Source of the DNA: Streptomyces aureoverticillatus | GTDB lineage: Bacteria > Actinomycetota > Actinomycetes > Streptomycetales > Streptomycetaceae | NCBI RefSeq assembly: GCF_014649395.1 | Contig: NZ_BMSY01000017.1 | Location: forward strand, 86,001 to 150,000 | Direction of reading: 5' to 3' | DNA length: 64,000 nt | Part shown: positions 36,314 through 45,178 of the stretch, piece after piece | Layout: each line of letters begins with the position of its first letter | Numbering within the stretch: the first letter of the stretch is position 1 | Translations under genes and position numbers: made by a program | Notes under the pieces: model-generated | Database searches by the model: none | Told to the model about the DNA's origin: nothing | Seen by the model: only the letters and a program-made list of their open reading frames with translations

Positions 36314-38974
36314 TCAGGCGCAGCCCCGCACAGGCACCTGCGAGGCGTCCTCAATCAGGGACTCGTGCGCCGCGCGCAGCCGCGGCACATCGGGCTTGAC
36401 GACCGCGCGGTCATAGGTGAGCAGTCCGTTCAACTCCCCTTCCACATCGGAGATCTGGGTGTACACGGCGCCGTTGCCGCCCTTGCAGGCCAGGGCACGC
36501 ACCTCGCGCAGCTTGGTGAGGTACTCCTCCGTGTACTTCGCCGGGTCCACGTCGACGTAGCTCTGCTGGACGGACCAGGCGTGGCCGGGCACCGCGAGGC
36601 CGAGGCCGCCGTACTCGCCGTTGATCAGGGCGCGTCTGCCGTCCGGTGTCGGCGGCAGCGCGGGGCTCGGGTAGCCGTGTTCGTCCATGAGGTCGCCCTT
36701 GCCGCCGTCGGCCCCGAGGTTGAGCCCGGACATGCCGTTGACCAGGCGCGTCGGGTCCCAGGCCTTGGCCTGTTCGGCGATGCGGCCCATGTCGTACTGG
36801 CCCCAGCCCTCGTTGAAGGTGACCCACATGACGATCGACGGGCTGTTGGAGTGCTCGTCGATCATCTGCTTCATCTCGTGCTCGAACTGGGCGCGGGCCG
36901 CGGCGGACGGGTTGCGGTCGGACCGCATGGACGGCATGTCCTGCCACACCATGAGGCCCAGCTTGTCCGCCCAGTGGAACCACCGGTCGGGCTCCACCTT
37001 GATGTGTTTGCGGACCGAGTTGAAGCCCATCTCCTTGTGCATCCTCAGGTCGTACGCGAGGGCCTCGTCGGTGGGCGCGGTGTGCAGGCCGTCGGGCCAG
37101 AAGCCCTGGTCGAGGGTGGCCATCAGGAAGATCGGCTTGCCGTTGAGCACGGTGCGCGGGGTGCCGTCGACCTTCTCGACGGTGATGGAGCGCATGCCGA
37201 AGTAGCTCTGCAGCCGGTCCGCGTGTCTGCCGCTGCCGACGGTGACCTTGAGGTCGTACAGGAAGGGGTCGTCGGGCGACCACAGATGCGGCTTCTTCAG
37301 GGTGAGCTTGAGCGGCTTGCCGGTGCGGCCGCTCGCTTCGGCGACCTTCTTCTTCCCCGCGTACGCCGCCGCCCGCACGGGCACGCCCGCGCGCACGCCC
37401 TTGGCCTCGACGGTGACCTGCTTGGTCGTGACGTCGGGGGTGATCTTCAGGGATTCGGCGTGGTCGCGGGCGACCGGCTCCATCCACACCGTCTGCCAGA
37501 TGCCGGACGACGGCGTGTACCAGATGCCGGACGGGTCCAGCCGCTGCTTGCCGACCGGCGGGTTCTCACCGCTCGGTGAGTCGGTGGGGTCGTGGACGCC
37601 GACGATGAGTTCCTGGGTCCTGCCGGGCTTGAGGGCGTCGGTGACGTCGGCGCTGAACTTGTCGTAGCCGCCCTTGTGGTCGGCGACCTCGGTGCCGTTG
37701 ACGTAGACCTTCGCGTGCCAGTCGACGGCGCCGAAGTTCAGCTTGAGGCGGCGGCTGTTCTTGCCGCCGTCGCCGATCTTCCAGTCCGTGGGGACGGTGA
37801 AGGTGCGCCGGTACCACATGCGGTCCTCGTGCCGCTGGAGTCCGGAGAGCTGGGACTCCACCGGGTAGGGGACGAGGATCTTCTCCTTGAGCTTCTCGCC
37901 GACCGGCGGCCGCTCCCCCGCCTTGGCGGCGGCGAACTGCCAACTGCCGTTCAGGTTGCGCCAGTCGGAACGCTTGAGCTGCGGGCGCGGGTACTCGGGC
38001 AGCGCGTTGTCGGGGCCGACGTCCTTGGCCCACTTGGTGCGCAGTTCGTACGTGGACCTGTTGGGGCCGCTGCTCCAGAACGCGCCGACCTGCTTGCCGT
38101 CGGTGCCGGTCAGGCCGCCCTTGCCGTCGTAGCGCAGGTCGGCGGTGCCGCGGGCGGTGCCGGTCTTGTTGCCGACGACGGGCTGCTTGAGCGTGACGAG
38201 CAGGGCGCGCGGGTCGGCCGGGTCCAGCCTGGCCGAGTCCAGCGGCCACTTGGCGCCGCCGATGCCGGCCTCGATGTGGTCGGTGAGTCCGGCCGGGGGT
38301 GCCTTGAGTTCCTGGACGAACTCCAGCTTCAGGGCGCGGCCGTCCTGCTGCACGGTGGCGGCGGTCGCCCCGTCGTAGTCGAAGCCGTCGGGGAGGCGGA
38401 AGGCGGACTGCGGGACGGCTTCCTTGGTGCCGCCGGGCTCGGTCCAGCGCAGGTGGAGGTTGGAGCCGCCGTAGTGCTCGAAGTACTCGACCTTGATGTC
38501 GTAGGCCTTCCCGGCGGTCAACTCCACGGGCTGCGCGGTCTGTTCGCGGTCCCAGTCGTCGACCCAGTGGTCGATGGCGAGCTTGCCGTCGACCCACAGC
38601 CGGAAGCCGTTGTCGCCGATCATGGAGAAGGTGTGGGCGCCGGACTTCTCCGGGACGACCTTGCCAATCCAGCGGACCGTGGCGTCGTCGGACTTGCCGG
38701 TGGCGAAGTTCAGTCGGGGTTCGAGGTTGTCGAAGTCGATGTTCCGGTCGAAGCCGGTGGCCTTGAGCTCGTGGAAGTCGAAGGCGCCGGGGGCGGACTG
38801 GGTGTAGTACTCGCCTTTCAGGCCGTGGATTTCGGGGGCCTGACCGCCCGCGGCGGGTGCCTCGTCCCCTGCCGCCGTCGCGGTGGACGCGGCGGCGAGC
38901 CCGGTGAACACGAGGGCGGCGCTGAGCAGCAGGGCCAGTCGGTGCCGGAGCTTTCCGGATCGTCTAGGGCGCAC
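36314..38974 (-). CDS. Secreted GH2 glycosidase with PA14 domain (beta-galactosidase/beta-mannosidase-like)
   Basis: An 886-residue exported enzyme: signal peptide (LALLLSAALVFTGLAAASTATA), a PA14-like beta-barrel at about 40-165 (LKGEYYTQ, GDNGFRLWVDGKLAIDHW), a spacer domain, then GH2 sandwich and barrel domains. The acid/base Glu is near 720 in FNEGWGQYDM and the nucleophile near 785 in NGEYGG. GH2 covers beta-galactosidases, beta-mannosidases and beta-glucuronidases; the motif set does not decide. The GTG at 38974 has AAGGAGG upstream. Divergent from the LacI gene, with which it shares an ACAACGTTG operator region. PA14 probably adds sugar binding. Confidence 0.9.
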   Translation of the reverse strand: MRPRRSGKLRHRLALLLSAALVFTGLAAASTATAAGDEAPAAGGQAPEIHGLKGEYYTQSAPGAFDFHELKATGFDRNIDFDNLEPRLNFATGKSDDATVRWIGKVVPEKSGAHTFSMIGDNGFRLWVDGKLAIDHWVDDWDREQTAQPVELTAGKAYDIKVEYFEHYGGSNLHLRWTEPGGTKEAVPQSAFRLPDGFDYDGATAATVQQDGRALKLEFVQELKAPPAGLTDHIEAGIGGAKWPLDSARLDPADPRALLVTLKQPVVGNKTGTARGTADLRYDGKGGLTGTDGKQVGAFWSSGPNRSTYELRTKWAKDVGPDNALPEYPRPQLKRSDWRNLNGSWQFAAAKAGERPPVGEKLKEKILVPYPVESQLSGLQRHEDRMWYRRTFTVPTDWKIGDGGKNSRRLKLNFGAVDWHAKVYVNGTEVADHKGGYDKFSADVTDALKPGRTQELIVGVHDPTDSPSGENPPVGKQRLDPSGIWYTPSSGIWQTVWMEPVARDHAESLKITPDVTTKQVTVEAKGVRAGVPVRAAAYAGKKKVAEASGRTGKPLKLTLKKPHLWSPDDPFLYDLKVTVGSGRHADRLQSYFGMRSITVEKVDGTPRTVLNGKPIFLMATLDQGFWPDGLHTAPTDEALAYDLRMHKEMGFNSVRKHIKVEPDRWFHWADKLGLMVWQDMPSMRSDRNPSAAARAQFEHEMKQMIDEHSNSPSIVMWVTFNEGWGQYDMGRIAEQAKAWDPTRLVNGMSGLNLGADGGKGDLMDEHGYPSPALPPTPDGRRALINGEYGGLGLAVPGHAWSVQQSYVDVDPAKYTEEYLTKLREVRALACKGGNGAVYTQISDVEGELNGLLTYDRAVVKPDVPRLRAAHESLIEDASQVPVRGCA

Positions 38975-39020
38975 GGATCCTCCTTGTCGAGGAAGGGTGG
39001 CGGCTCGTCGCTCCAGTCGG

Positions 39021-39045
39021 TACAACGAGTCTGTACAACGTTGGA
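39021..39045. promoter_or_regulatory. LacI-type operator between GH2 and lacI-type genes
   Basis: TACAACG occurs twice (39021 and 39034), the second inside the palindromic core CAACGTTG (39036-39043), in the 181-bp divergent region. Confidence 0.55.
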
Positions 39046-39155
39046 AGGAACGGCAGTTGGCATGACAGCACGGCTCCGGCGCGCTGTCCAGGGTCCCGGC
39101 CAACACGCCAGAACGCCCCGGCCGCCGGGGCACCCATCGACGCGAGGAGTGGCAC

Positions 39156-40169
39156 GTGCGGGTGAGCCTCAAGGATGTCGCGGAGCGAGCGGGCGTCTCC
39201 ATCAAGACCGTCTCGAACGTGGTGAACAAGTATCAGCACGTCACCCCGGCGATGCGGGCCCGGGTTCAGCAGGCCATCGACGAGCTGGGCTACCGCCCCA
39301 ATCTGACGGCACGTCACCTGCGCAAGGGCCGGACCGGCATCATCGCCCTAGCCGTCCCCGAGCTCGGCAACCCGTACTTCGCGGAGCTGGCCGGAGCGGT
39401 CATCGACGCCGCCGCCGAGCATGACTTCACCGTGCTGCTCGACCACACCGGCGGCGACCGCGAGCAGGAGGTCCTGGTCAGCCAGGGCTTCCGGGCGCGC
39501 GTCATCGACGGCCTGATCCTCAGCCCGCTGGAGCTGGAGTCGGAGGACCTCCGGGGCCGCGAGGACGACGTCCCGCTCGTGCTCCTGGGCGAGCGCGAGT
39601 ACGACCTGCCCTACGACCACATCGCCATCGACAACGTCGCGGCCGCGCGCGTCGCGGTGCGCCACCTCATCGGCCGCGGCCGGGGCGCCATCGCCTACCT
39701 CGGCGCCCGCACGGACTCCGCCAACCGCCCCGCCCACCTGCGTCTTCAGGGCTGGCGGGCCGAGCTGGCCGAGGCCGGCATCCCCGCGCCGGAGTCCCTG
39801 GTCGGGGCGGTCGGCGGCTGGAACCGGGACGACGGCGCGAAGGCGATGGCGCGGATGCTGGACTCCGGGGTGCGGCCGGACGCGGTGTTCGCGTACAACG
39901 ACCTGGTGGCGATCGGCGCGATGCGGGTGCTGCACGAGCGGGGCCTCAGGGTGCCGTGGGACGTGGCGGTGGTCGGCTTCGACGACATCGCGGAGGGGCA
40001 GTTCGGCGCGGTGACGCTCACGACGATCGCGCCGGACAAGCAGGCCATCGCGCGGCTCGCGGTGGCCTCGCTGCTGCGCAGCCTAGAGGGCACCGGGCAG
40101 GTCGGCGGACATGAACTCACCGCGGAATTCCGCCTGGTGGAGCGGGAGAGCACGCTCGGGCGGCGGTGA
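39156..40169 (+). CDS. LacI-family transcriptional regulator of the GH92/GH2/CUT2 locus
   Basis: A 337-residue repressor: N-terminal helix-turn-helix (LKDVAERAGVSIKTVSNVVN), hinge LTARHLRKGRTG, then a sensor domain with VPELGNPYFAELAGA, FAYNDLVAIGAM and VVGFDDIAEGQF. The GTG start has GAGGAG seven bases upstream. It sits between the divergent GH2 gene and the CUT2 importer genes, and the CAACGwTG sites before GH92, GH2 and the importer are its probable operators. Confidence 0.93.
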   Translation: MRVSLKDVAERAGVSIKTVSNVVNKYQHVTPAMRARVQQAIDELGYRPNLTARHLRKGRTGIIALAVPELGNPYFAELAGAVIDAAAEHDFTVLLDHTGGDREQEVLVSQGFRARVIDGLILSPLELESEDLRGREDDVPLVLLGEREYDLPYDHIAIDNVAAARVAVRHLIGRGRGAIAYLGARTDSANRPAHLRLQGWRAELAEAGIPAPESLVGAVGGWNRDDGAKAMARMLDSGVRPDAVFAYNDLVAIGAMRVLHERGLRVPWDVAVVGFDDIAEGQFGAVTLTTIAPDKQAIARLAVASLLRSLEGTGQVGGHELTAEFRLVERESTLGRR

Positions 40170-40205
40170 GTCGCGGGCTCCCTCGGCCGACGGTCGGCGG
40201 TGCGC

Positions 40206-40310
40206 CGCGAGGACCGCTCCACCAGCGGGCGAAGGTGACCCGCGAGGACCGCTCCACCAGCGGGCGAAGGTGACCCGCGAGGGCCGCTCGACCGGCGGGC
40301 GGAGGCGAGC
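40206..40310. repeat. 35-bp tandem repeat, three copies, after the LacI gene
   Basis: Units at 40206-40240 and 40241-40275 are identical (CGCGAGGACCGCTCCACCAG is the first part); the third, 40276-40310, differs at several positions, and fainter copies flank on both sides. The period is not a multiple of three, so it is not coding. Confidence 0.85.
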
Positions 40311-40362
40311 CCCGGGGGCGGCTCGGCCGACGGGCCGCGTGCGCGGAGGGTTTACAGCCTCC

Positions 40363-40377
40363 TTTCAACGATGTAAA
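40363..40377. promoter_or_regulatory. Candidate LacI operator before the CUT2 importer
   Basis: TTTCAACGATGTAAA resembles the CAACGTTG-centred sites at 36121 and 39036, and TTTACA (40351)/TGTAAA (40372) form a wider inverted repeat around it, about 90 bp before the binding-protein start. Confidence 0.45.
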
Positions 40378-40467
40378 AAGCTCCCCGTACCGCTGAGTTG
40401 ACCGCAAACCCGTTCTTCCCGTGAGCGCTCTCAGTGTGCGCCGGGGCCGTGCCGTTTGGGGACTCCC

Positions 40468-41598
40468 ATGAAGCCGAACATCTTCTTCCGCCGTACCTCG
40501 GGCCGTACTTCGGGCCGTGCCTCGGCCCACACCCTGCTCGCCGTCGGCCTCGCCGCGAGCCTCGCGCTGACCGCCGCGGGATGCGCCAAGTCGGAGGACG
40601 ACTCCGGCTCCTCCGGGGATTCCAAGTCCGGGGCTGCCGAGGGCGACGCGGGCCAGGTCGCCGCCACGCCGAGCGCCGGCGCCGACACCTGCGTGATCGG
40701 GGACTACGGCGCCGAGAAGCTGGACCTGAAGTCCGCGACCGTCGGCTTCTCGCAGTCCGAGAAGGAGGCCAACCCCTTCCGGATCGCCGAGACCGCCTCC
40801 ATCAAGGCCGAGGCGGCCAAGCGGGGCGTGAAACTCCTGACGGCGAACGCCCAGTCGCAGTTCTCCAAGCAGATCAGCGACGTCCAGGACCTCATCGCCA
40901 AGGGCGCCGACCTGCTGGTCATCGCCCCGCTGAACTCCGACGGCTGGGAGCCGGTGCTCCGCCAGGCCAAGGCCAAGCACATCCCGATCGTCACCATCGA
41001 CCGCAAGATCAACGCCGCTCCCTGCAAGGACTATGTGAGCTTCATCGGCTCGGACTTCGTCGAGCAGGGCCGGCGCGCCGCCGACCGCATGATCGAGGCG
41101 ACGGGCGGCAAGGGCGAGGTCGCGATCCTGCTCGGCGCGGCGGGCAACAACGTCACCACCGACCGCACCAAAGGATTCGAGGAGCAGATCAAGAAGAAGG
41201 CCCCCGACCTGAAGGTCGTCTTCAAGCAGACCGGCGAGTTCGCCCGCGAGAAGGGGCAGCAGGTCACCGAGCAGCTCATCCAGTCCAAGCCGGGCATCGA
41301 CGGGATCTACGCCGAGAACGACGAGATGGGCCTCGGCGCGGTCGGCGCCCTCAAGGGCGCGGGCAAGAAGGCCGGTGACGTGAAGATCGTGACCATCGAC
41401 GGCACCAAGAACGCCGTGCGCGGCATCGTCGACGGCTGGATCGACGGCGTCATCGAGTCCAACCCGCGCTTCGGTCCGCTCGCCTTCCAGACGCTGGACA
41501 CCTTCACCAAGGGCGGCAAGGTCGCCCAGGACATCGTTATCAAGGACAGCGCCTACACCAAGGACAACGCGGAGTCGGACCTGGGCAAGGCGTACTGA
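40468..41598 (+). CDS. CUT2 sugar-binding lipoprotein, YtfQ-like
   Basis: A 376-residue lipoprotein: signal helix and lipobox TAAGC, a Ser/Gly-rich linker, then a type-1 binding fold with VGFSQSEKEANPFR, which resembles the GFSQ start of galactofuranose-binding YtfQ, plus LVIAPLNSDGWEPVL and VTIDGTKNAVRGI. The ATG at 40468 has GGGGAC upstream; an in-frame TTG four codons earlier is less likely. First gene of a four-gene importer with the order SBP-ATPase-permease-permease seen in the YtfQRT-YjfF system. Ligand may be galactose or galactofuranose, by analogy. Confidence 0.9.
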   Translation: MKPNIFFRRTSGRTSGRASAHTLLAVGLAASLALTAAGCAKSEDDSGSSGDSKSGAAEGDAGQVAATPSAGADTCVIGDYGAEKLDLKSATVGFSQSEKEANPFRIAETASIKAEAAKRGVKLLTANAQSQFSKQISDVQDLIAKGADLLVIAPLNSDGWEPVLRQAKAKHIPIVTIDRKINAAPCKDYVSFIGSDFVEQGRRAADRMIEATGGKGEVAILLGAAGNNVTTDRTKGFEEQIKKKAPDLKVVFKQTGEFAREKGQQVTEQLIQSKPGIDGIYAENDEMGLGAVGALKGAGKKAGDVKIVTIDGTKNAVRGIVDGWIDGVIESNPRFGPLAFQTLDTFTKGGKVAQDIVIKDSAYTKDNAESDLGKAY

Positions 41599-41599
41599 C

Positions 41600-43198
41600 A
41601 TGCTGTCGGTGACAGGATCCGCCGGGCCACCGGTGACGGGATCCGCCGTGCTTTCGGTGGCGGGGCTCGGCAAGTCCTTCCCGGGCGTACGCGCCCTGGA
41701 CGGCGTCGACTTCACGGCCCGCGCGGGCGAGGTGCACGCGCTGATCGGTGAGAACGGCGCCGGGAAGTCCACGCTCATCAAGGTCCTCACCGGCGTGTAC
41801 CAGCCGGGTGAGGGCGAGGTGACGTACGACGGCTCGGCCGTCCGCTTCGCCACGCCCCTGGCGGCCCAGCACGCGGGCATCTCCACCATCTATCAGGAAG
41901 TCAACCTGGTCCCGCTGATGAGCGTGGCCCGCAACCTCTTCCTCGGCCGCGAGCCACGCGGCCGCCTCGGCCTGATCGACTTCCGCCGCATGCACCGCGA
42001 GGCGGACGAGGCGCTGCGCGGCCTCGGTGTGCGTGTCGACGTACGCCGCCCGTTGCGCGAACTGGGCGTCGGCGCCCAGCAGATGGTGGCGCTGGCCCGC
42101 GCGGTGTCGGTCGACGCGCGCGTCGTCATCATGGACGAGCCGACGTCGTCCCTCGAACCGCGCGAGGTGGCCACGCTGTTCGAGGTGATCCGGATGCTGC
42201 GCGGGCGGGGCATCGCGGTGATCTACGTCAGCCACCGCCTCGACGAGTTGTACGAGGTGTGCGACACCGTCACCGTGCTGCGGGACGGCAAGGTGGTGCA
42301 CACCGGCCCCATCGCCGAGCTGGACCGGCTGCGCCTGGTCTCGCTGATGCTGGGCCGGGACATCGGCGACGTACGCGAGGAAGGTCTGACGAAGTTCAGC
42401 GGACGTCACGACGCCGACTCCCAAGCCGTGCTTGAGGCAACGGAGTTGACGGTCAGGCACCAGCTCGACGGGGTGTCCCTGACGATCCGGGCCGGGGAGG
42501 TCGTCGGGCTCGGCGGGCTGCTCGGCTCGGGCCGCAGCGAGACCGCGAAGGCCATCGCCGGGGCGCTGCCGCCGGACGCGGGCCGGGTGGTGGTCGCCGG
42601 GGTGCCGGTGCGCACCGGCTCCACACCGGCTGCCATCCGGGCCGGCGTGAGCCTGCTGCCGGAGGACCGCAAGGCGGAGGGCATCGTGCCGGGCCTGTCG
42701 GTGCGCGAGAACATCGCGCTGGCCGCGCTGCCGGGCCTGTCCCGCTTCGGCCTGGTCGACGAGGCGCGCATCGACCGCGTCGTCGACACCTTCATGAAGC
42801 GCCTGCGCATCAAGGCGTCAGGGCCGCACCAGAAGGTCGGCGAACTCTCCGGCGGCAACCAGCAGAAGGTGCTCCTCGCCCGCTGGCTCGCCATGAACCC
42901 CAAGGTGCTGCTCCTGGACGAGCCGACGCGCGGCATCGACGTCGGCGCGAAGGCCGAGGTGCAGAAGCTCATCGACGAACTGGCCGAAGACGGCCTCGGG
43001 GTGCTGCTGATCTCCTCCGACATGGAGGAGTTGGTCGAGGGCAGCGACCGCGTGGTGGTCCTCAAGGACGGCGCGGTCGTCGAGGAACTCACCGGCGACG
43101 CCGTCACGGAGGACCGTCTGATGCGCGCGATCGCGGCCACGCCCGCCGCACGCGCCACCACCGCCGTCCCCACCGCCCCTGGAGGTGACGATGACTGA
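41600..43198 (+). CDS. CUT2 sugar ABC ATP-binding protein, YtfR/RbsA-like
   Basis: A 532-residue duplicated ATPase. NBD1: Walker A GENGAGKST, signature LGVGAQQ, Walker B VVIMDEPTSSLE. NBD2: Walker A is the family's usual degenerate GLLGSGRSE, but signature LSGGNQQ and Walker B VLLLDEPTRGID are intact, in contrast to the ATPase of the 3872-5476 gene. The first 16 residues contain a short TGSA-type duplication. The start lies one base after the binding-protein stop with only a weak ribosome site; a GTG further in is possible. Stop overlaps the next gene by 8 bp. Confidence 0.93.
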   Translation: MLSVTGSAGPPVTGSAVLSVAGLGKSFPGVRALDGVDFTARAGEVHALIGENGAGKSTLIKVLTGVYQPGEGEVTYDGSAVRFATPLAAQHAGISTIYQEVNLVPLMSVARNLFLGREPRGRLGLIDFRRMHREADEALRGLGVRVDVRRPLRELGVGAQQMVALARAVSVDARVVIMDEPTSSLEPREVATLFEVIRMLRGRGIAVIYVSHRLDELYEVCDTVTVLRDGKVVHTGPIAELDRLRLVSLMLGRDIGDVREEGLTKFSGRHDADSQAVLEATELTVRHQLDGVSLTIRAGEVVGLGGLLGSGRSETAKAIAGALPPDAGRVVVAGVPVRTGSTPAAIRAGVSLLPEDRKAEGIVPGLSVRENIALAALPGLSRFGLVDEARIDRVVDTFMKRLRIKASGPHQKVGELSGGNQQKVLLARWLAMNPKVLLLDEPTRGIDVGAKAEVQKLIDELAEDGLGVLLISSDMEELVEGSDRVVVLKDGAVVEELTGDAVTEDRLMRAIAATPAARATTAVPTAPGGDDD

Positions 43199-44156
43199 CC
43201 TCAGCCTCGGCGGCCGCACCCGCCCCGACCGCGACCGCGTGCTGCGGCTGCTCCAGGACTACGGCGTCCATCTGGGCGTCGCCGTCCTGCTCCTGGTGAA
43301 CATCGCGTTCACCCCGCACTTCCTGTCCGCCGAGAACTTCCGTACCCAGGCCGTGCAGGTGGCGCCCGTGCTGATCGTGGCGCTCGGCATGGCGCTCGCC
43401 ATCGGAAGCGAGGGCGTGGACCTGTCGGTCGGCTCGGTGATGGCGCTCTCCACGTCCCTGCTCTCGCTGTATCTCGGCTACGGCATGTGGATCGCGCTGC
43501 TCGTCGCCGTGCTCGGCGGGATCGCCGTCGGCGTCGCGAACGGGGCGCTGATCGCGTACATCGGCGTCCAGCCGATCGTCGCCACGCTCGCCCTGATGGT
43601 GGCGGGCCGGGGCCTGGCCCTGGTGCTGCTGCCCCAGCTCAAGGACGTCCGCGACCCGACCATGGCCTCGCTCGGCTCCGGCGACCTGCTCGGCATCCCC
43701 TATCTCGTGCTGATCGCGGTGGCGCTCGCACTGCTCGTGGCGTTCGTCGTGCGCCGCACGACCTTCGGCCGCCAGCTCCTCGCGATCGGCGACAGCCGTC
43801 CGGCGGCCAGGCTCGCCGGACTGCCGGTGCGGCGGGTGCTCATCCTCGTGTACGTGTGCTCCGGCGCCCTCGCCGCGATCGCGGGCGTCCTCGCGACCGC
43901 GCGGCTGACCGCCAGCGACCCGACGTCGCTCGGCAATCTGATGGAGCTGTCCGCGATCACCGCGGTCGTCGTCGGCGGCACCCCGCTCAGCGGCGGGCGC
44001 GTGCGCATCGGCGGCACGGTGGCGGGCGCCGTCCTCATCCAGCTGCTCACGGCCACGCTCATCAAGCACGACCTGCCGCCGTCGTGGACGCAGATCGCGC
44101 AGGCCGTGGTGATCATCCTGGCCGTGTACGCGGCACGCGAGAGGGGGAGGCGATGA
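43191..44156 (+). CDS. CUT2 sugar ABC permease, YtfT-like
   Basis: A 321-residue permease with eight to ten membrane helices, GVDLSVGSVMALS after helix 2-3 and VVVGGTPLSGGRVRIGGT near the C-terminus, both hallmarks of ribose-type permeases. The ATG at 43191 is chosen because GGAGG lies five bases upstream; a GTG two codons earlier sits inside that site. It overlaps the ATPase gene by 8 bp and is coupled to the second permease by ATGA, so both permeases probably form a heterodimeric channel. Confidence 0.92.
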   Translation: MTDLSLGGRTRPDRDRVLRLLQDYGVHLGVAVLLLVNIAFTPHFLSAENFRTQAVQVAPVLIVALGMALAIGSEGVDLSVGSVMALSTSLLSLYLGYGMWIALLVAVLGGIAVGVANGALIAYIGVQPIVATLALMVAGRGLALVLLPQLKDVRDPTMASLGSGDLLGIPYLVLIAVALALLVAFVVRRTTFGRQLLAIGDSRPAARLAGLPVRRVLILVYVCSGALAAIAGVLATARLTASDPTSLGNLMELSAITAVVVGGTPLSGGRVRIGGTVAGAVLIQLLTATLIKHDLPPSWTQIAQAVVIILAVYAARERGRR

Positions 44157-45178
44157 CGGTCGACACGGAGAGTCCGGTGCGGCCCGCGAGCACGCTCACG
44201 GAGGACGAACCCCTGGGCGCCACCCGCTCGGAGCGCCTCAGCGCGCTGGCCCAGCAGCACGGCGCCCTGGTCACCCTGGTGATCGCCGTCCTCGCGGCCT
44301 GGCTGTCCTTCGACACCTTCATGACGGCCGACAACATGCAGAACATGGCGGTGTCCTCGGCGTTCCTGGCCGTCGTCGCGCTCGGCATGACCTTCGTGAT
44401 CATCACGGGCGGCATCGACCTGTCGGTCGGTTCGCTGTTCGCGCTCGGCGGCGTGCTCGCGGCATGGGGCTCGCAGTACGGCACGGCGGTGGCGCTGCTG
44501 CTTCCGCTCGCGGTGTGCGGGCTCATCGGTCTCGTGAACGGCCTGCTGATCGCCCGCTCCCGGCTCGCCCCGTTCATCGTGACGCTGGCGGCGCTGCTCG
44601 GCGCGCGCGGCATCCTGCTGGCCGTCACCGACGAGGGCTCGAAGACGTATCTCGTCGACAAGGACTCGTTCTTCGCGACCCTCGGGCAGGGCAAGCTGCT
44701 CGGCGTCGGCGCGCCGGTGTGGATCACGGTGGGCCTGTTCGTGGCCGGTGCCGTCGTGCTGCGGCGCAGCCGCTTCGGGCAGTACGTGTACGCGGTCGGC
44801 GGCAACGAGGACGCGGCGGCGCTGATGGGCGCGCCGGTCGCCCGCACGAAGACGGCCGTCTACACCCTGTCCGGGCTGTGCGCGGGCCTCGCGGGCGCGC
44901 TCAACGCGGCCTGGCTGGCGTCCGGCGTGACCATCCTCGGCTCCGGCATGGAGCTGGAGGCGATCTCCGCCGTCGTCATCGGCGGCACGCTTCTGTCCGG
45001 CGGCTTCGGCTTCCTCAGCGGCTCGCTCGTCGGCGTCCTGCTCCTGAAGGTCATCCAGAACGTCATCAACCAGATCGGCTCCCTGGACTCCGCCTACCAA
45101 CAGGTGGTCAGCGGCGGCTTCCTGGCGGTGGTCGTCGTCGCGCAGACGTGGCTGGGTCGCAGGAGGCGGGTGCTCTAG
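44153..45178 (+). CDS. CUT2 sugar ABC permease, YjfF-like
   Basis: A 341-residue second permease: 35-residue cytoplasmic head, then membrane helices with VIITGGIDLSVGSLFAL, APFIVTLAALLGARGILL and VVIGGTLLSGGFGFLSGS. Two permease genes in tandem match the YtfT/YjfF arrangement. GAGGGGGAGG precedes the ATG. Its TAG stop shares the four bases CTAG with the stop of the convergent glgC gene, leaving no room for an intergenic terminator. Confidence 0.92.
   Translation: MTVDTESPVRPASTLTEDEPLGATRSERLSALAQQHGALVTLVIAVLAAWLSFDTFMTADNMQNMAVSSAFLAVVALGMTFVIITGGIDLSVGSLFALGGVLAAWGSQYGTAVALLLPLAVCGLIGLVNGLLIARSRLAPFIVTLAALLGARGILLAVTDEGSKTYLVDKDSFFATLGQGKLLGVGAPVWITVGLFVAGAVVLRRSRFGQYVYAVGGNEDAAALMGAPVARTKTAVYTLSGLCAGLAGALNAAWLASGVTILGSGMELEAISAVVIGGTLLSGGFGFLSGSLVGVLLLKVIQNVINQIGSLDSAYQQVVSGGFLAVVVVAQTWLGRRRRVL

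Noticed and set aside
40206..40310. CRISPR-like array
   Set aside because: The 35-bp units are directly adjacent with no spacers, and no cas gene is nearby.
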